This document shows positions 1 through 9,300 of a DNA stretch of 64,000 nt, in pieces; within the stretch, counting starts at the first letter, position 1, and each line of letters begins with the position of its first letter. The DNA is taken from contig NZ_AOGW02000010.1 of assembly GCF_000332495.1 (NCBI RefSeq), positions 930,001 to 994,000 of the forward strand. The letters are read 5' to 3'. The position numbers were made by a program, and so were the translations under genes. This DNA comes from Leptospira terpstrae serovar Hualin str. LT 11-33 = ATCC 700639. Lineage in GTDB: Bacteria; Spirochaetota; Leptospiria; Leptospirales; Leptospiraceae. The notes beneath the pieces were generated by a model, which worked only from the letters and a program-made list of their open reading frames with translations, ran no database searches and was not told the DNA's origin.

Positions 1-634
1 TTTCCACATTGTTCACCACTGTGGGGCAAGAATATAGACCGGAAACTGCTGGGAAGGGAGGTTTGAGGCGTGGATGGCCCCTCCTACCCTCAAGGGAATT
101 GATTAGAGCCGATTCTTCCCCACAGATATAAGCACCCGCTCCGGAATACACCGCCAAATCAAAGTCATACCCGAGACCCATGATATTTTTACCAAGAAGA
201 CCTGCTTTGTAAGCTTCTTCCACAGCCTCTTCCACCACACGAATCCCTTTATGGAATTCACCACGGATATAAATGTACCCTTGGTGGGAATCAATTGCTT
301 TGGCAGCAATGACCATCCCTTCGATAAGCATATGAGGGAGTTTTTCAATCAAGAGTCGGTCTTTGAATGTTCCCGGTTCTCCTTCATCTCCGTTACAAAT
401 TAAATACTTAGGTTTGTCTGTTTTGGGAATGAATCCCCATTTGTTTCCTGTGGGAAATCCAGCTCCACCACGGCCACGAAGACCTGAGTTTTTTACATCG
501 TTTACAATTTGTTCGGCGGTCATCTCAGAGAGAGCTTTTTTTTGGCTTTCATACCCTCCGACAGTGCGGTAATGGTTTAAGGTATGGGAATCAGGGGCAC
601 CAATATGAGTTGTGAGTAAGTTCTTTAGTCCCAT
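1..634 (-). CDS. nuoF: NADH-quinone oxidoreductase subunit F (partial, C-terminus outside window)
   Basis: This is the N-terminal ~211 residues of the NADH-binding flavoprotein subunit of complex I, which takes electrons from NADH to FMN and passes them to the iron-sulfur chain on the cytoplasmic arm. The glycine-rich FMN/NADH signature [13 protein letters not shown] lies near residues 54-66, followed by [14 protein letters not shown] and [15 protein letters not shown], all diagnostic of NuoF. The ATG at 634 is one base past the nuoE stop codon (636-638), so the two are translationally coupled. The C-terminal 4Fe-4S part runs off the left edge, so the total length is unknown. Confidence 0.95.
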   Translation of the reverse strand, partial: MGLKNLLTTHIGAPDSHTLNHYRTVGGYESQKKALSEMTAEQIVNDVKNSGLRGRGGAGFPTGNKWGFIPKTDKPKYLICNGDEGEPGTFKDRLLIEKLPHMLIEGMVIAAKAIDSHQGYIYIRGEFHKGIRVVEEAVEEAYKAGLLGKNIMGLGYDFDLAVYSGAGAYICGEESALINSLEGRRGHPRLKPPFPAVSGLYSCPTVVNNVE

Positions 635-635
635 T

Positions 636-1124
636 TTATACCTGCTTATCCAATTCAGCGAGAATGTTTTCTATGATCTCTGGAGTTAGGTTTTCATAAT
701 ATTTATCATTGATTTGAGCCACTGGCCCAAACCCACAAGCACCGAGGCACTGCACTTCATCCACAGTGTATTTTTTGTCAGAAGTAGTTTCTCCTGCTTC
801 AATTCCTAATTTAGAACAAACATGTTCCGTGATGGAATCAGAACCCGAAAGATAACAGGAGATGTTTCCACAGATTTGAATATGAAACTTCCCTACGGGT
901 TTTTTATTGTACATGGTATAAAAGGTAGCAACACCATGCACTTGTGCGAGAGATACGGGAGCTCCGATTCTTTCGGCAATGTAAGACATTCCTTCTTGAT
1001 CCACAAAACCTTTGTCAGCTTGTAATAAAAAAAGACATGGCAAAATTAACGAACGTTTACTCGGGAACTGCGGGATCAACCTTTGGAATCGTTTTTCGGA
1101 ATCTTGTGAAAATTGGTAAGCCAT
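636..1124 (-). CDS. nuoE: NADH-quinone oxidoreductase subunit E (24 kDa, 2Fe-2S)
   Basis: Thioredoxin-fold 2Fe-2S subunit of the complex I NADH dehydrogenase module. The four cluster cysteines are visible as C-x4-C (CGNISC) and C-x3-C (CLGAC) in the C-terminal half, followed by [19 protein letters not shown], typical of the family. About 162 residues, normal length. I chose the ATG at 1124 because it overlaps the nuoD TAA as TAATG. An in-frame TTG two codons upstream (1130) is possible but less likely. It lies in the nuoABCDEF run and pairs with NuoF to form the NADH-oxidising tip. Confidence 0.93.
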   Translation of the reverse strand: MAYQFSQDSEKRFQRLIPQFPSKRSLILPCLFLLQADKGFVDQEGMSYIAERIGAPVSLAQVHGVATFYTMYNKKPVGKFHIQICGNISCYLSGSDSITEHVCSKLGIEAGETTSDKKYTVDEVQCLGACGFGPVAQINDKYYENLTPEIIENILAELDKQV

Positions 1125-2344
1125 TAACAATCTAACTCCCCTGCAATCACATTGAGTGAAGACATAGTGGCAATGGTATCAGCAAGTAAACCACCCTTAA
1201 CAAGCTCAGGAAAAGCTTGGTAATACCAAAAACAAGGGCGTCTTACATGCACTCGCCAAGGAGATTTTTCCCCTTCGGATACAACATAAAATCCCAATTC
1301 GCCATTGGCAGCTTCCGTTGCCATATAGTATTCCCCGGGAGGCACCTTCACTCCATGCATAATGATTTTAAAATGGTATATGAGTTCTTCCATATTATGA
1401 TACACCTTGTCCTTTGGTGGGAGAAAGGTGTGTGGAACATCAGCGTGGTATGGGCCTTCAGGAATTCCATCGATCAGTTGTTCGATGATTTTCATCGACT
1501 GGCGCATTTCTTCCATACGAACTAGAGTGCGGTCTAAGGCAGATCCGTCCCCACCTACGGGAATGTCAAAATCCACTTGATCATAAAACATATAAGGATC
1601 ATCTTTTCGAACGTCCCAAGGAACTCCTGCAGCCCTAAGGTTCGGTCCAGAAAATCCATATGCGATAGCTCTTTCCGCAGAAAGCCCGCCAATTCCGGCA
1701 GTTCTTTCATTGAAAATTTTATTGCGAATGAGAAGTTCTTCAAATTCATCTAAGGCAGGTTTTAAACCTTTGATAATAGTTTTGATTTCCGATTGGAATT
1801 CAGGATAGATGTCTCTTTCCATTCCACCCACACGACAAAAGGTTGTAGTGAGCCTAGCGCCTGTTAGCTTTTCTAAAATTTGGTAAATGTTTTCTCTATG
1901 GTGAAATAAATGCAAAAGTCCAGAAAACGCCCCTAAGTCCACACCCATAATTCCGTTGCAGATGATATGATCCATGATCCTAGAAAGTTCCGAAATGATC
2001 ATTCGGACATAGGTAACACGATCCGGAACTTGGATTTGCATCATCTTTTCTACGGTAAGGATCCAACCAATATTATTAAGCGGAGTGGATACATAATTCA
2101 TTCGATCCGTACAAACTAGGAACTGATTGTAATCATAACGTTCGCCTAATTTTTCAAAACAACGATGGACATAACCAATGACTGATTCTGTATCAACGAC
2201 TCGTTCTCCATCAATTTGAATTACGTTTTGTAAAATTCCGTGAGTGGCAGGATGGCTTGGACCAAGATTGACAAGAAGGTGACCTTCCGGTAGGTCTTTG
2301 AATTTTTTGCCAAAGTGTTCGGCTGTTTTTTCGTACATTACCAT
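1124..2344 (-). CDS. nuoD: NADH-quinone oxidoreductase subunit D (49 kDa)
   Basis: 406-residue 49-kDa subunit of the complex I connecting module, which forms the quinone-binding pocket with Nuo[17 protein letters not shown] near the N-terminus and the C-terminal [11 protein letters not shown] are family signatures; the conserved HRCFEKLGE and EGPYHADVP segments are also present. NuoD is separate from NuoC here rather than fused as in E. coli. The ATG at 2344 was used; a second ATG two codons later is possible. It follows nuoC after 16 bases and overlaps the start of nuoE. Confidence 0.95.
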   Translation of the reverse strand: MVMYEKTAEHFGKKFKDLPEGHLLVNLGPSHPATHGILQNVIQIDGERVVDTESVIGYVHRCFEKLGERYDYNQFLVCTDRMNYVSTPLNNIGWILTVEKMMQIQVPDRVTYVRMIISELSRIMDHIICNGIMGVDLGAFSGLLHLFHHRENIYQILEKLTGARLTTTFCRVGGMERDIYPEFQSEIKTIIKGLKPALDEFEELLIRNKIFNERTAGIGGLSAERAIAYGFSGPNLRAAGVPWDVRKDDPYMFYDQVDFDIPVGGDGSALDRTLVRMEEMRQSMKIIEQLIDGIPEGPYHADVPHTFLPPKDKVYHNMEELIYHFKIIMHGVKVPPGEYYMATEAANGELGFYVVSEGEKSPWRVHVRRPCFWYYQAFPELVKGGLLADTIATMSSLNVIAGELDC

Positions 2345-2360
2345 AATGATTCCTTACCGC

Positions 2361-2882
2361 CTAACCGGTAATATCCTCGCTCACATGAATGGTGAGTAAG
2401 TCTTCAATGAGATAATCTTGACCGGGACCCTCTAAAGGATAGTCCTTACGAAGAGGATGGCCGACGAAGTTATCAGGCATAATGAGGCGTTCCAACTGTG
2501 GATGATTGGAAAAGGGAATTCCCATCAAGTCATACACTTCTCTTTCAGGCCAATTGGCCGCAGGAAAAATTTCAGCTAAACTAGGAACCTCTTCCCCTTC
2601 GCCCACAGGAACTCGGAGTTGCAAACGGAAGTGTTTGTTTTTCGGAGAACGAAGTAAATACACCACTTCGAATCTAGGTTCGCGTTTTCCAAGCCAGTCG
2701 ATAGAAGTTAGGTCATTTAAATAAGTGAAGGCAAATTCCGGATGATCCTTTAATGCTTGTACAACGGTAGGGAGTGCTTCCTTTTGAATGCTAAAATAAA
2801 GTAAATTAGTGTTTATGTCCCTTTGCGGGAGTAATACATCAGAAAACCGAGAGTTTATGTATTCAGTAATGGTATCTTTCAT
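2361..2882 (-). CDS. nuoC: NADH-quinone oxidoreductase subunit C (30 kDa)
   Basis: 173-residue 30-kDa subunit of the peripheral arm of complex I. The family signature appears as [29 protein letters not shown] followed by [14 protein letters not shown] recognise the ERE(V)YDLMGI and HP-LRKD(Y)PL motifs. The start ATG overlaps the nuoB stop as ATGA (2879-2882), indicating coupled translation. No unusual insertions are visible, and the length matches stand-alone NuoC proteins. Confidence 0.94.
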   Translation of the reverse strand: MKDTITEYINSRFSDVLLPQRDINTNLLYFSIQKEALPTVVQALKDHPEFAFTYLNDLTSIDWLGKREPRFEVVYLLRSPKNKHFRLQLRVPVGEGEEVPSLAEIFPAANWPEREVYDLMGIPFSNHPQLERLIMPDNFVGHPLRKDYPLEGPGQDYLIEDLLTIHVSEDITG

Positions 2883-3439
2883 GCGACTACGAGAGGTTTA
2901 TTGCGTTCGTTAATTTCTTCGATTTTTCTCATGACTTCTTGGCGTCTTGCTTCCAATCCTTGGCCTTGCACTTTCTTTTGAAGTTTCACAAGAGCATCGA
3001 GAAGAGCTTCTGGTCTAGGAGGGCAACCAGGAACATAAACATCCACAGGAAGAATTCGGTCCACACCTTGTAACACACCATAGGTGTGAAACATTCCACC
3101 GGAAGAGGCACAAGCACCCACAGAGATCACAAATTTTGGTTCCGCTAATTGATCGTATATCTGGCGTAATACGGGAGCCATTTTATAAGTAATGGTTCCG
3201 AGTACCAAAATCATATCTGCTTGGCGGGGAGAAAAGGAAGGTCGTTCCGCACCAAAACGAGCAATATCATAATCGGAACAAGAAGTGCTCATGTATTCAA
3301 TTCCGCAACAAGCTGTTGCGAAAGGATAAGGCCATAAAGAAAAACTTTGTCCCCATTGGACTACATTGTCGAGTGTTGCGACTTGGAACATATCGCCAAA
3401 CATCTCTCCCGGTTTGGATAATGTTTCTGTTAATCCCAT
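2879..3439 (-). CDS. nuoB: NADH-quinone oxidoreductase subunit B (4Fe-4S cluster N2)
   Basis: PSST subunit carrying cluster N2, the last iron-sulfur centre before quinone. The cluster ligands are visible as the tandem cysteines in ATACCGIEY, the cysteine in VGACASSGG and the one in VPGCPPRPE. The start at 3439 is preferred because AAGGAG lies 7 bases upstream; an upstream in-frame ATG at 3460 would sit in front of that ribosome-binding site. With this start the protein has 186 residues and overlaps nuoA by 10 bases. The basic C-terminal tail after the last cluster motif is ordinary for the family. Confidence 0.94.
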   Translation of the reverse strand: MGLTETLSKPGEMFGDMFQVATLDNVVQWGQSFSLWPYPFATACCGIEYMSTSCSDYDIARFGAERPSFSPRQADMILVLGTITYKMAPVLRQIYDQLAEPKFVISVGACASSGGMFHTYGVLQGVDRILPVDVYVPGCPPRPEALLDALVKLQKKVQGQGLEARRQEVMRKIEEINERNKPLVVA

Positions 3440-3810
3440 TCCAGTGCTCCTTTTTTCCATATATAGTATAGACCGACAACAAGTATGAGTAAAAAGAAAA
3501 ACATCTCTAGTAAGAAGAAGGTTCCAAGACCAGCTTCTTTAAAAGTGATTAAGTTCACTGCCCATGGATATAAAAAGACCGCTTCAATATCGAAGAGAAT
3601 GAAAAGGACGGCAACAAGATAGAACTTAATGTTGAAGAGTCCCCTGGCATCACCGTAATACGTTACCCCACATTCAAAGGTGTCTTGAGGTTTCGATTTT
3701 TTCTTCGGATTGATGAGGAAGGCAAGGGTCAAGATCAGAGCGGAGAAGCCGACTCCGAGCAAAAGTTGTAGAAGGATTGGCGCGAAACTATCTGGTGCAG
3801 AACCCATTCC
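3430..3810 (-). CDS. nuoA: NADH-quinone oxidoreductase subunit A
   Basis: Small membrane subunit of complex I with three hydrophobic segments. The loop between the first two carries the [24 protein letters not shown] signature (ECG), with the second segment [13 protein letters not shown]. The start is uncertain. The ATG at 3810 gives [14 protein letters not shown], which matches the usual NuoA N-terminus; an in-frame TTG at 3843 would add 11 polar residues. Neither has a well-spaced ribosome-binding site. First gene of the nuo run, so the promoter should lie in 3811-4208. Confidence 0.9.
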   Translation of the reverse strand, partial: GMGSAPDSFAPILLQLLLGVGFSALILTLAFLINPKKKSKPQDTFECGVTYYGDARGLFNIKFYLVAVLFILFDIEAVFLYPWAVNLITFKEAGLGTFFLLEMFFFLLILVVGLYYIWKKGALEWD

Positions 3811-4208
3811 TTGAATGATCTCATCCTTATTTTGAATTGTCAAGGCGAGATTCTTTTCGAACCATTTTTCTCATTCAATGCGTAATAAATCATTAAATTG
3901 AGAATGGCTCTCAAAGATTGACCCACGATTTTCTGGACTCTAATTCCACCCTATTTCTAAAACAAAAGTTCAGGATCAAAATGATAGTTTTGGGAAATGG
4001 ATTTTGGTAGAAAAAGAAACTCGATGTAAAAAGAAACTCAAGTGATTACTTCCCGGGTTGAATTCCCCGTAACCCATACCCCTTTCTTAGAATCTTTGCC
4101 ATTTACATAAGCAAATATACGTTATAGCGAATTATTCGTCTGTAATAGCGAATTTGATCTTGCCTGCGCAGAAACAAAATCCTCCCCTATTCAGAAAGGA
4201 GTCAGGCT
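3811..4208. promoter_or_regulatory. Divergent promoter region between nuo operon and SpoIIE-type phosphatase gene
   Basis: About 400 bases without a gene, holding promoters for nuoA (leftward) and the phosphatase gene (rightward). Visible structure: an exact 12-base direct repeat AAAAAGAAACTC at 4011-4022 and 4028-4039; an exact 10-base direct repeat ATAGCGAATT at 4124-4133 and 4145-4154, spaced 21 bases start to start; and an imperfect inverted repeat around 3868-3904. TTTACA near 4102 and TATAGC near 4125 could serve as a rightward -35/-10 pair, but this is only a guess. Confidence 0.5.
4124..4154 (+). repeat. Two 10-base direct repeats, 21 bases apart, upstream of the phosphatase gene
   Basis: ATAGCGAATT occurs at 4124-4133 and again at 4145-4154, a spacing of two helical turns. 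The first copy runs into ATTCG, giving a short CGAAT-T-ATTCG palindrome. Tandem sites on one DNA face are typical of activator or response-regulator operators. The position, 55-85 bases before the phosphatase start codon, fits promoter control. The regulator is unknown. Confidence 0.45.
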
Positions 4209-6599
4209 ATGTTTACAGAAACGAGACCCAGTTACAACCCCTACGAAATTTCAAGAGAGTCCCATGAGATTTTAGAGTCACTCTCTTCTGTCGTTTTATC
4301 TCCTGCATCCGGCGATTTTTTTCAAACCCGAGTGTTTCGGCTCGCTCATGTGTTCCACCTATCAACCGTTTGGATCGCAGAATGGAAAAAAGAAACCTCG
4401 CAGTTTCAAACTCATGCTTTGGTTCATTTGGGAGAACTTTCGGCACCAAAATCCTATAATGGTAAAATTGCACCTTGTTCTGAGGTGATAGAATCAAAAT
4501 CCTTTTTTCATACAATCAGCCTTGAAGATCGGTATCCGGGATTCGAATCTGTTTTATCTGTCAAAGGCAGTCACTATTTAGGTTATCCTTTGAAATCTAG
4601 ATCAGGAGAAATCATTGGTGTCATTGCCATTCTCAATCGAAAACCAATTCCACATATCGATCGAGTGATTCGAATCTTAGAGTTACTTTCTGTAAGAACA
4701 GCTCAAGAATTAGAAAGACGAAAGTCAGATACTTACATTTCCCATGCTATAGAATCAGTCTATGCTCTCAGTCATTCCTTAAAAGAAATTCATAGATTAA
4801 CAACTTCTCATTTCGAATCCATCGAAGATTTATTTTCAGGTTATCTCAAAACGGGTTTACAGTTATTCCATTTCCCTTTGGGGATCATAAGCCAAACCAA
4901 CCAAGACAAATATAAAATTCTAAAAGTGGAAGGAGATTCAAAAGGAATCAAAAAAGGAGATTCATTTCGAATTGTTGATACATTTTTTTCGAAAGCAAAC
5001 CAAACAAAAAAAACAGTATTTTATGAAGATATATTTTCTTCAGAAGAGAACCTTCAAAAAACTCCATTTTTCAAAGAGTATGGATTAGTTAAGTCAATTG
5101 AAGTTCCCATACTCATTGATGGAAAAGTAGAAGGATCTATTGGTTTTTTCTCAGAAGAAGTGGGAGGTATCCCGATCGAAAATCATTTTATCGAAGTGAT
5201 TGAAGTGATGAGCCGAAGTATTGCCTATGAGATTGAAAAAAGAGAAGCTGCGGAAGAACTCAAAAAAATTAAACTCCACCAGGATGGAGATTATTATTTA
5301 ACTTCTCTCCTTGTGAAACCTTTAGGAGGAACTACGATTGAAAGTTCCAATGTAAAAATCGAGTTTTTAACCAAACAGAAGAAAGAATTTTCTTTTCAAG
5401 GAAAACAAGGAGAAATTGGAGGAGACCTTTCTGTAGCACATACAATCCTATTACGAGAAAAAAAACATACAGTCTTTATCAATGCGGATGCGATGGGTAA
5501 ATCTCTCCAAGGTGCCGCAGGGGCTTTGGTTTTGGGAGCAGTATTTCGGTCCATTATCGAAAGGACAAAAAACAGAGAAGAATACCAAATCAAATACCCC
5601 GAACAATGGTTACGTGAAGTATTCGATGAATTAAACAAAACCTTTGAAAGTTTTGATTATACGATGCTTGTTTCACTCATTCTTGGTTTGGTGGAAGATG
5701 AGTCCGGTTTATTGTATTTTGTCAATGCAGAACATCCCCATATCATATTATACAGAGATGGAATTGCAAGTTTTATCAAAACTAAATACAGTTACCTAAA
5801 AATTGGGGCTACCCTTCCCCAAGAAAGATTTGCGATCAATATTTTCCAACTACAGAAAGGAGATGTGCTCTTTGGTGGGTCTGACGGCAAAGATGATATC
5901 TTAGTACACGGAGCTTGCAGTGGAGAACATTTTCTTAATACTGACGAAAAATTATTTTTAGAACATGTAAGAAGAAGAGAAGGAAATCTTTCGGGTATTG
6001 TTCGCTCCATCCAACAAACAGGAGAACTCACTGACGATTTATCCCTTTTTCGATTGGAGTATAATCCAGAATCTGAGACGGAAGAAAAAACAGCCTCGAC
6101 CCAAGATGGTTTAGAACAAATAACAAAATTCAAACAAGAGATCAGAAAGGGGAATTTGATAGCAGCCCAAACTCTTTTGGAAAGTGCATATGAACTAAAC
6201 GACAGGAATTTGGAAGTTTTGCAAAGTTTGGTGAAATTTCGAATAACAAATAAAGAATACGAACAAGCCGTAAAGTACGGTGAAGAGTATTTATCTTTAA
6301 AAGCAGATAGCAACCACATCCTATTGTCACTTTCTTTTGCTTATCAAAAGTTAGGAAAAATTAATAAAGCAATCGAATATTCGGAAAGGCTCATCCTCCG
6401 CGAACCGCAACATCTAAAGAATACAACCCATTTGGCTGTTTTGTATGGCAAAAAAGGTGACTTTGAAAAAGCCAAAGAATTTTTAAACTTTGCCATCGAA
6501 TCCACAAATGACAAGGAACAGTTAGAAAAATTAGAAAAGTATCTATCAAGAATAGAACATGTGCATGCGAAACAAAAAAGTAAATATCAATTAGAATGA
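4209..6599 (+). CDS. GAF / SpoIIE-type PP2C phosphatase with C-terminal TPR repeats
   Basis: A 796-residue cytoplasmic signalling protein. The order I see is a GAF-like domain (about 20-165), a second GAF-like domain (about 195-345), a PP2C/SpoIIE serine phosphatase domain (about 380-620) and tetratricopeptide repeats (about 640-790). Phosphatase motifs are GEIGGDLS, NADAMGKSLQGAAGAL, GGSDGKDD and TDDLSLF, which carry the expected metal-binding acidic residues. No transmembrane segment is seen. Such proteins usually dephosphorylate anti-sigma-factor antagonists in partner-switching pathways, but no antagonist or anti-sigma gene is in the window, so the target is unknown. A good ribosome-binding site, AGAAAGGAG, lies 8-16 bases before the ATG. 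Confidence 0.85.
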   Translation: MFTETRPSYNPYEISRESHEILESLSSVVLSPASGDFFQTRVFRLAHVFHLSTVWIAEWKKETSQFQTHALVHLGELSAPKSYNGKIAPCSEVIESKSFFHTISLEDRYPGFESVLSVKGSHYLGYPLKSRSGEIIGVIAILNRKPIPHIDRVIRILELLSVRTAQELERRKSDTYISHAIESVYALSHSLKEIHRLTTSHFESIEDLFSGYLKTGLQLFHFPLGIISQTNQDKYKILKVEGDSKGIKKGDSFRIVDTFFSKANQTKKTVFYEDIFSSEENLQKTPFFKEYGLVKSIEVPILIDGKVEGSIGFFSEEVGGIPIENHFIEVIEVMSRSIAYEIEKREAAEELKKIKLHQDGDYYLTSLLVKPLGGTTIESSNVKIEFLTKQKKEFSFQGKQGEIGGDLSVAHTILLREKKHTVFINADAMGKSLQGAAGALVLGAVFRSIIERTKNREEYQIKYPEQWLREVFDELNKTFESFDYTMLVSLILGLVEDESGLLYFVNAEHPHIILYRDGIASFIKTKYSYLKIGATLPQERFAINIFQLQKGDVLFGGSDGKDDILVHGACSGEHFLNTDEKLFLEHVRRREGNLSGIVRSIQQTGELTDDLSLFRLEYNPESETEEKTASTQDGLEQITKFKQEIRKGNLIAAQTLLESAYELNDRNLEVLQSLVKFRITNKEYEQAVKYGEEYLSLKADSNHILLSLSFAYQKLGKINKAIEYSERLILREPQHLKNTTHLAVLYGKKGDFEKAKEFLNFAIESTNDKEQLEKLEKYLSRIEHVHAKQKSKYQLE

Positions 6600-6613
6600 G
6601 TAACGTTCCTAAT

Positions 6614-7873
6614 TTATTTTTTATCACCCCAATGTTTTCGCAACTGGTCCTTTAGATTCTTTTCCATACCTTGGTTTGTTGGTTCATAAAACTCGGGAGG
6701 GTTTGGATAAAAGGAATCAGGAAAGTATTTTTCTCGAACAAAATGATCCGGAAAATCATGGGGATACTGATAATCTTTTCCAGCTCCTTCATTTTTATGA
6801 GTAGCAGTAGGAGCATTACGCAAATGGTTTGGAATTTGGAATTCTCTTTTTCTTTCCCTAACCATTTGTAATGCTTTATCAATAGCCAAATAACTAGCAT
6901 TAGACTTAGGTGCTGAGGCAAGGAAAGTAGTACATTGGCTCAAAGGAATTCGTCCTTCCGGCATCCCGACTCTTTCCACTGCTTGCCAAGTGGCAATAGC
7001 AAGAGGAAGTGCGTGAACACTGGCATTTCCAATATCTTCACTGGCAAAAATCACAAGCCTTCTCGCGATAAAAAGTGGGTCTTCCCCACCTTCGATCATC
7101 AGTGCTAAATAAAAAATGGCTGCATCAGGATCACTTCCTCGAAGGGATTTGATAAATGCTGAGATAATATCATAATGGCTTTCGCTATTTTTATCATAAA
7201 AAATAACATTTTCACCCAAAATTTCAGCTAACTTAGATTCGGTGATTTTTTCGGTATCGTTAGTTGCATTCAGAATACGTTCTAAATATCCGAGAAGTTT
7301 TCTCGCATCCCCAGAACTTCTACGAAAGAGTTCTTTTTTTAAATCTTCAGGGAAAGTTTGTTTGTGGTTTAATTTTGTTAGACAAGATTCAAAAATATAG
7401 TTTTCCTCGGCTTCGGATAGAGAAGTGAGTCGGTAAACAAGCATTCTCGATAGAAGAGCTTTATTCACACGAAAACTAGGATTTTCTGTGGTTGCAGCAA
7501 TGAGAATGATCTCACCTTCCTCTACTGCAGAAAGAAGTGCATCTTGTTGTGAGGAAGAAAACCTATGGATCTCATCTAAAAACAGAACGATGGTTCCGCG
7601 TCTCTTGGCTTCGTCTAAAACCTCTCTCACTTCTTTTAAACCACTGGTCACACAACTCAAATACCGTTTTTCCAAACTCCAAGATTGAGTTAGTAAATGT
7701 GCAAGCGTTGTTTTTCCAGATCCTGGTGGGCCGTAGAACAGAATAGAGGTGGGTTTTGGAATGGATTTGAGAGATTGTACGACTTGGGTTTGTCCCACAA
7801 ACTCTGACCAATTTTTGGGTCGCACCGCATGGGCTAAAGGGACTTGTTTGTTTTGAGAAAAAAGGGAATCCAA
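6614..7873 (-). CDS. rarA: Replication-associated recombination protein A (RarA/MgsA AAA+ ATPase)
   Basis: 419-residue clamp-loader-like AAA+ ATPase acting at stalled replication forks. Walker A GPPGSGKTT is at about residues 48-56, Walker B is FLDEIHRF, and sensor 1 (ATTENPSF) and the arginine-finger stretch ALLSRMLVY follow. The C-terminal MgsA region includes GGEDPLFIARRLVIFASEDIGNA. The start appears to be TTG at 7873, just after the TAA of the small Cys protein (TAAATTG); no strong ribosome-binding site is visible, so coupling is likely. It is the last gene of the long minus-strand run and converges on the phosphatase gene with 14 bases between. Confidence 0.93.
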   Translation of the reverse strand: MDSLFSQNKQVPLAHAVRPKNWSEFVGQTQVVQSLKSIPKPTSILFYGPPGSGKTTLAHLLTQSWSLEKRYLSCVTSGLKEVREVLDEAKRRGTIVLFLDEIHRFSSSQQDALLSAVEEGEIILIAATTENPSFRVNKALLSRMLVYRLTSLSEAEENYIFESCLTKLNHKQTFPEDLKKELFRRSSGDARKLLGYLERILNATNDTEKITESKLAEILGENVIFYDKNSESHYDIISAFIKSLRGSDPDAAIFYLALMIEGGEDPLFIARRLVIFASEDIGNASVHALPLAIATWQAVERVGMPEGRIPLSQCTTFLASAPKSNASYLAIDKALQMVRERKREFQIPNHLRNAPTATHKNEGAGKDYQYPHDFPDHFVREKYFPDSFYPNPPEFYEPTNQGMEKNLKDQLRKHWGDKK

Positions 7874-7874
7874 T

Positions 7875-8096
7875 TTATCTTTTTTCCATTTCTTTTTTTA
7901 CCGCCATATAACAATTGTATATGGTTTCATTACAAACATCACAACCAGAATTACAACAAATGAGTGACCTCTCAGATACTTTTCCATCCACCAAATTTTT
8001 AACGAAGGCAGCCGTGCGGTCAGGTAAAAAGAAAAATCGAACTTTTTCTAAAATGATTTCGTCAACAGGTTTTGGAAACAAACGTTCTTCTGACAT
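7875..8096 (-). CDS. Small Cys-motif protein, resembles the oxidoreductase-like N-terminal domain
   Basis: A 73-residue soluble protein of unknown function. Its C-terminal half carries CCNSGCDVCNETIY, with a C-C-x3-C-x2-C arrangement. This resembles the CC-x-SGC-x2-C-x3-Y motif of the small oxidoreductase-like domain (Oxidored_like), a probable metal or redox site; the resemblance is by eye. The ATG directly follows the TAG of the upstream membrane protein gene, with GGAGG well placed for ribosome binding, so it is a real coupled gene. One base separates its stop from rarA. Confidence 0.7.
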   Translation of the reverse strand: MSEERLFPKPVDEIILEKVRFFFLPDRTAAFVKNLVDGKVSERSLICCNSGCDVCNETIYNCYMAVKKEMEKR

Positions 8097-8681
8097 CTAT
8101 CCTCCAGTAATCCATCCTAAATACATTGCATAAAAATAAACAGTGACTCTAACAAACCGAAAGAGAGAACCTAACAAAAACAAAGTATAACGCATCTTAA
8201 AGGTTCCCACTGTGTAAGCCATCCATGAATAAGGAATGGGTGTGAGAGCACTTAAAACTACAGCTCCAAAACCATACTTTCGAAGATATGGGAGGAGTTT
8301 GTCTTCATAATGCAAAACCATCTGTCTTCCTAAATGAAATTTGGGGATGAGATACAAACCGGTAAAATAGGCGAGAGTACCGCCGATGATACTTCCCAAG
8401 GACATGGAAAGGATGGTGAAAAGTGGATCCATCTCACCCGTGATCGCTAACATAAGAAAGGCGTCGGGAGGTACAAAGGCAGGAAGACTATCCGAAAGGA
8501 TCATGCCGAAAAAAAGTCCCCAATATCCAAAAATTCGGACAAAGTGTTCGCTAAACCCAAGGAGTTCTTTGCGGAAAAAAAATGCCAATCCAAAAACAAT
8601 GACAAGAACTATGACTATGGAAAGAATAGTTTGGTAAATAAGGCTACGTAGGTTGATGGGAGTTTCTTTTTCTTTAATCAT
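8097..8681 (-). CDS. VTT/DedA-like (SNARE-associated) inner-membrane protein
   Basis: 194 residues with about five hydrophobic segments. It belongs to the VTT/DedA/YqaA type of membrane proteins: the internal VPPDAFLMLAITGEMDPLF region with a GSIIGGTLAYFTGLYL helix, and the C-terminal ALTPIPYSWMAYTVGTFKM, match the conserved Pro-rich re-entrant motifs. DedA-family proteins act in lipid-carrier recycling and membrane homeostasis; the substrate here cannot be assigned. It follows pth after 52 bases and abuts the small Cys protein gene. Confidence 0.8.
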   Translation of the reverse strand: MIKEKETPINLRSLIYQTILSIVIVLVIVFGLAFFFRKELLGFSEHFVRIFGYWGLFFGMILSDSLPAFVPPDAFLMLAITGEMDPLFTILSMSLGSIIGGTLAYFTGLYLIPKFHLGRQMVLHYEDKLLPYLRKYGFGAVVLSALTPIPYSWMAYTVGTFKMRYTLFLLGSLFRFVRVTVYFYAMYLGWITGG

Positions 8682-8733
8682 AAAATAAAATTTTAGTTCC
8701 TATTTACCTATACTAACAAGGAAAAGATAAAAC

Positions 8734-9300
8734 TTATCCTCCATTCTCTTTACGAATGAGATTCCGGTTGGTTCTGATCCAATCTTCTGTTTTGGAAATG
8801 GATTCTTTGATGAGTGAATCCAAATGATTCTTTTCTTCTGAATTGAAGTTTTGTAATACAAAATCTGCCACTTCCATTCCCCCTTTTTCTGGTTTTCCTA
8901 CCCCGAATCGCAACCGGTGAAAATCTTGTGATCCTAGTTTTGCGACTATATCTTTTAGTCCATTGTGGCCGGCAGTTCCGCCCCCAATTTTATTTTTTAT
9001 TTTCCCAAAGGGTAGATCCACTTCGTCTTGGATGACCAGTATCTGGGTAGGAGGGATTTTATACAAATTGGCAAGGGTTTGAGTGGATTTTCCAGAAAGA
9101 TTCATAAACTCTAAAGGTTTCAGAAGGTGTACTTTGTCCCCTTCCCATGTATGCGTTGTCTCTAAATACTTTTTTGAATCTTTAAACGAAACACCAAAAC
9201 TCGAAGCCAAAGCATCTAAGATCATAAAACCAATGTTATGGCGAGTATTCTTGTATTTATCCCCTGGATTTCCAAGGCCCACTATGAGAAAATGAATCAT
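8734..9300 (-). CDS. pth: Peptidyl-tRNA hydrolase
   Basis: 188-residue Pth, which cleaves the ester bond of peptidyl-tRNAs released by stalled ribosomes. Visible motifs are VGLGNPGDKYKNTRHNIGF with the catalytic histidine, LKPLEFMNLSGKS, VIQDEVDLPFGKIK with the conserved Asp, and GGTAGHNGLKDI. Length is normal. The start ATG overlaps the cimA stop as ATGA (9297-9300). Confidence 0.96.
   Translation of the reverse strand: MIHFLIVGLGNPGDKYKNTRHNIGFMILDALASSFGVSFKDSKKYLETTHTWEGDKVHLLKPLEFMNLSGKSTQTLANLYKIPPTQILVIQDEVDLPFGKIKNKIGGGTAGHNGLKDIVAKLGSQDFHRLRFGVGKPEKGGMEVADFVLQNFNSEEKNHLDSLIKESISKTEDWIRTNRNLIRKENGG

Noticed and set aside
103..348. 81-residue minus-strand reading frame
   Set aside because: It lies in another frame inside nuoF, whose protein sequence is clearly conserved there.
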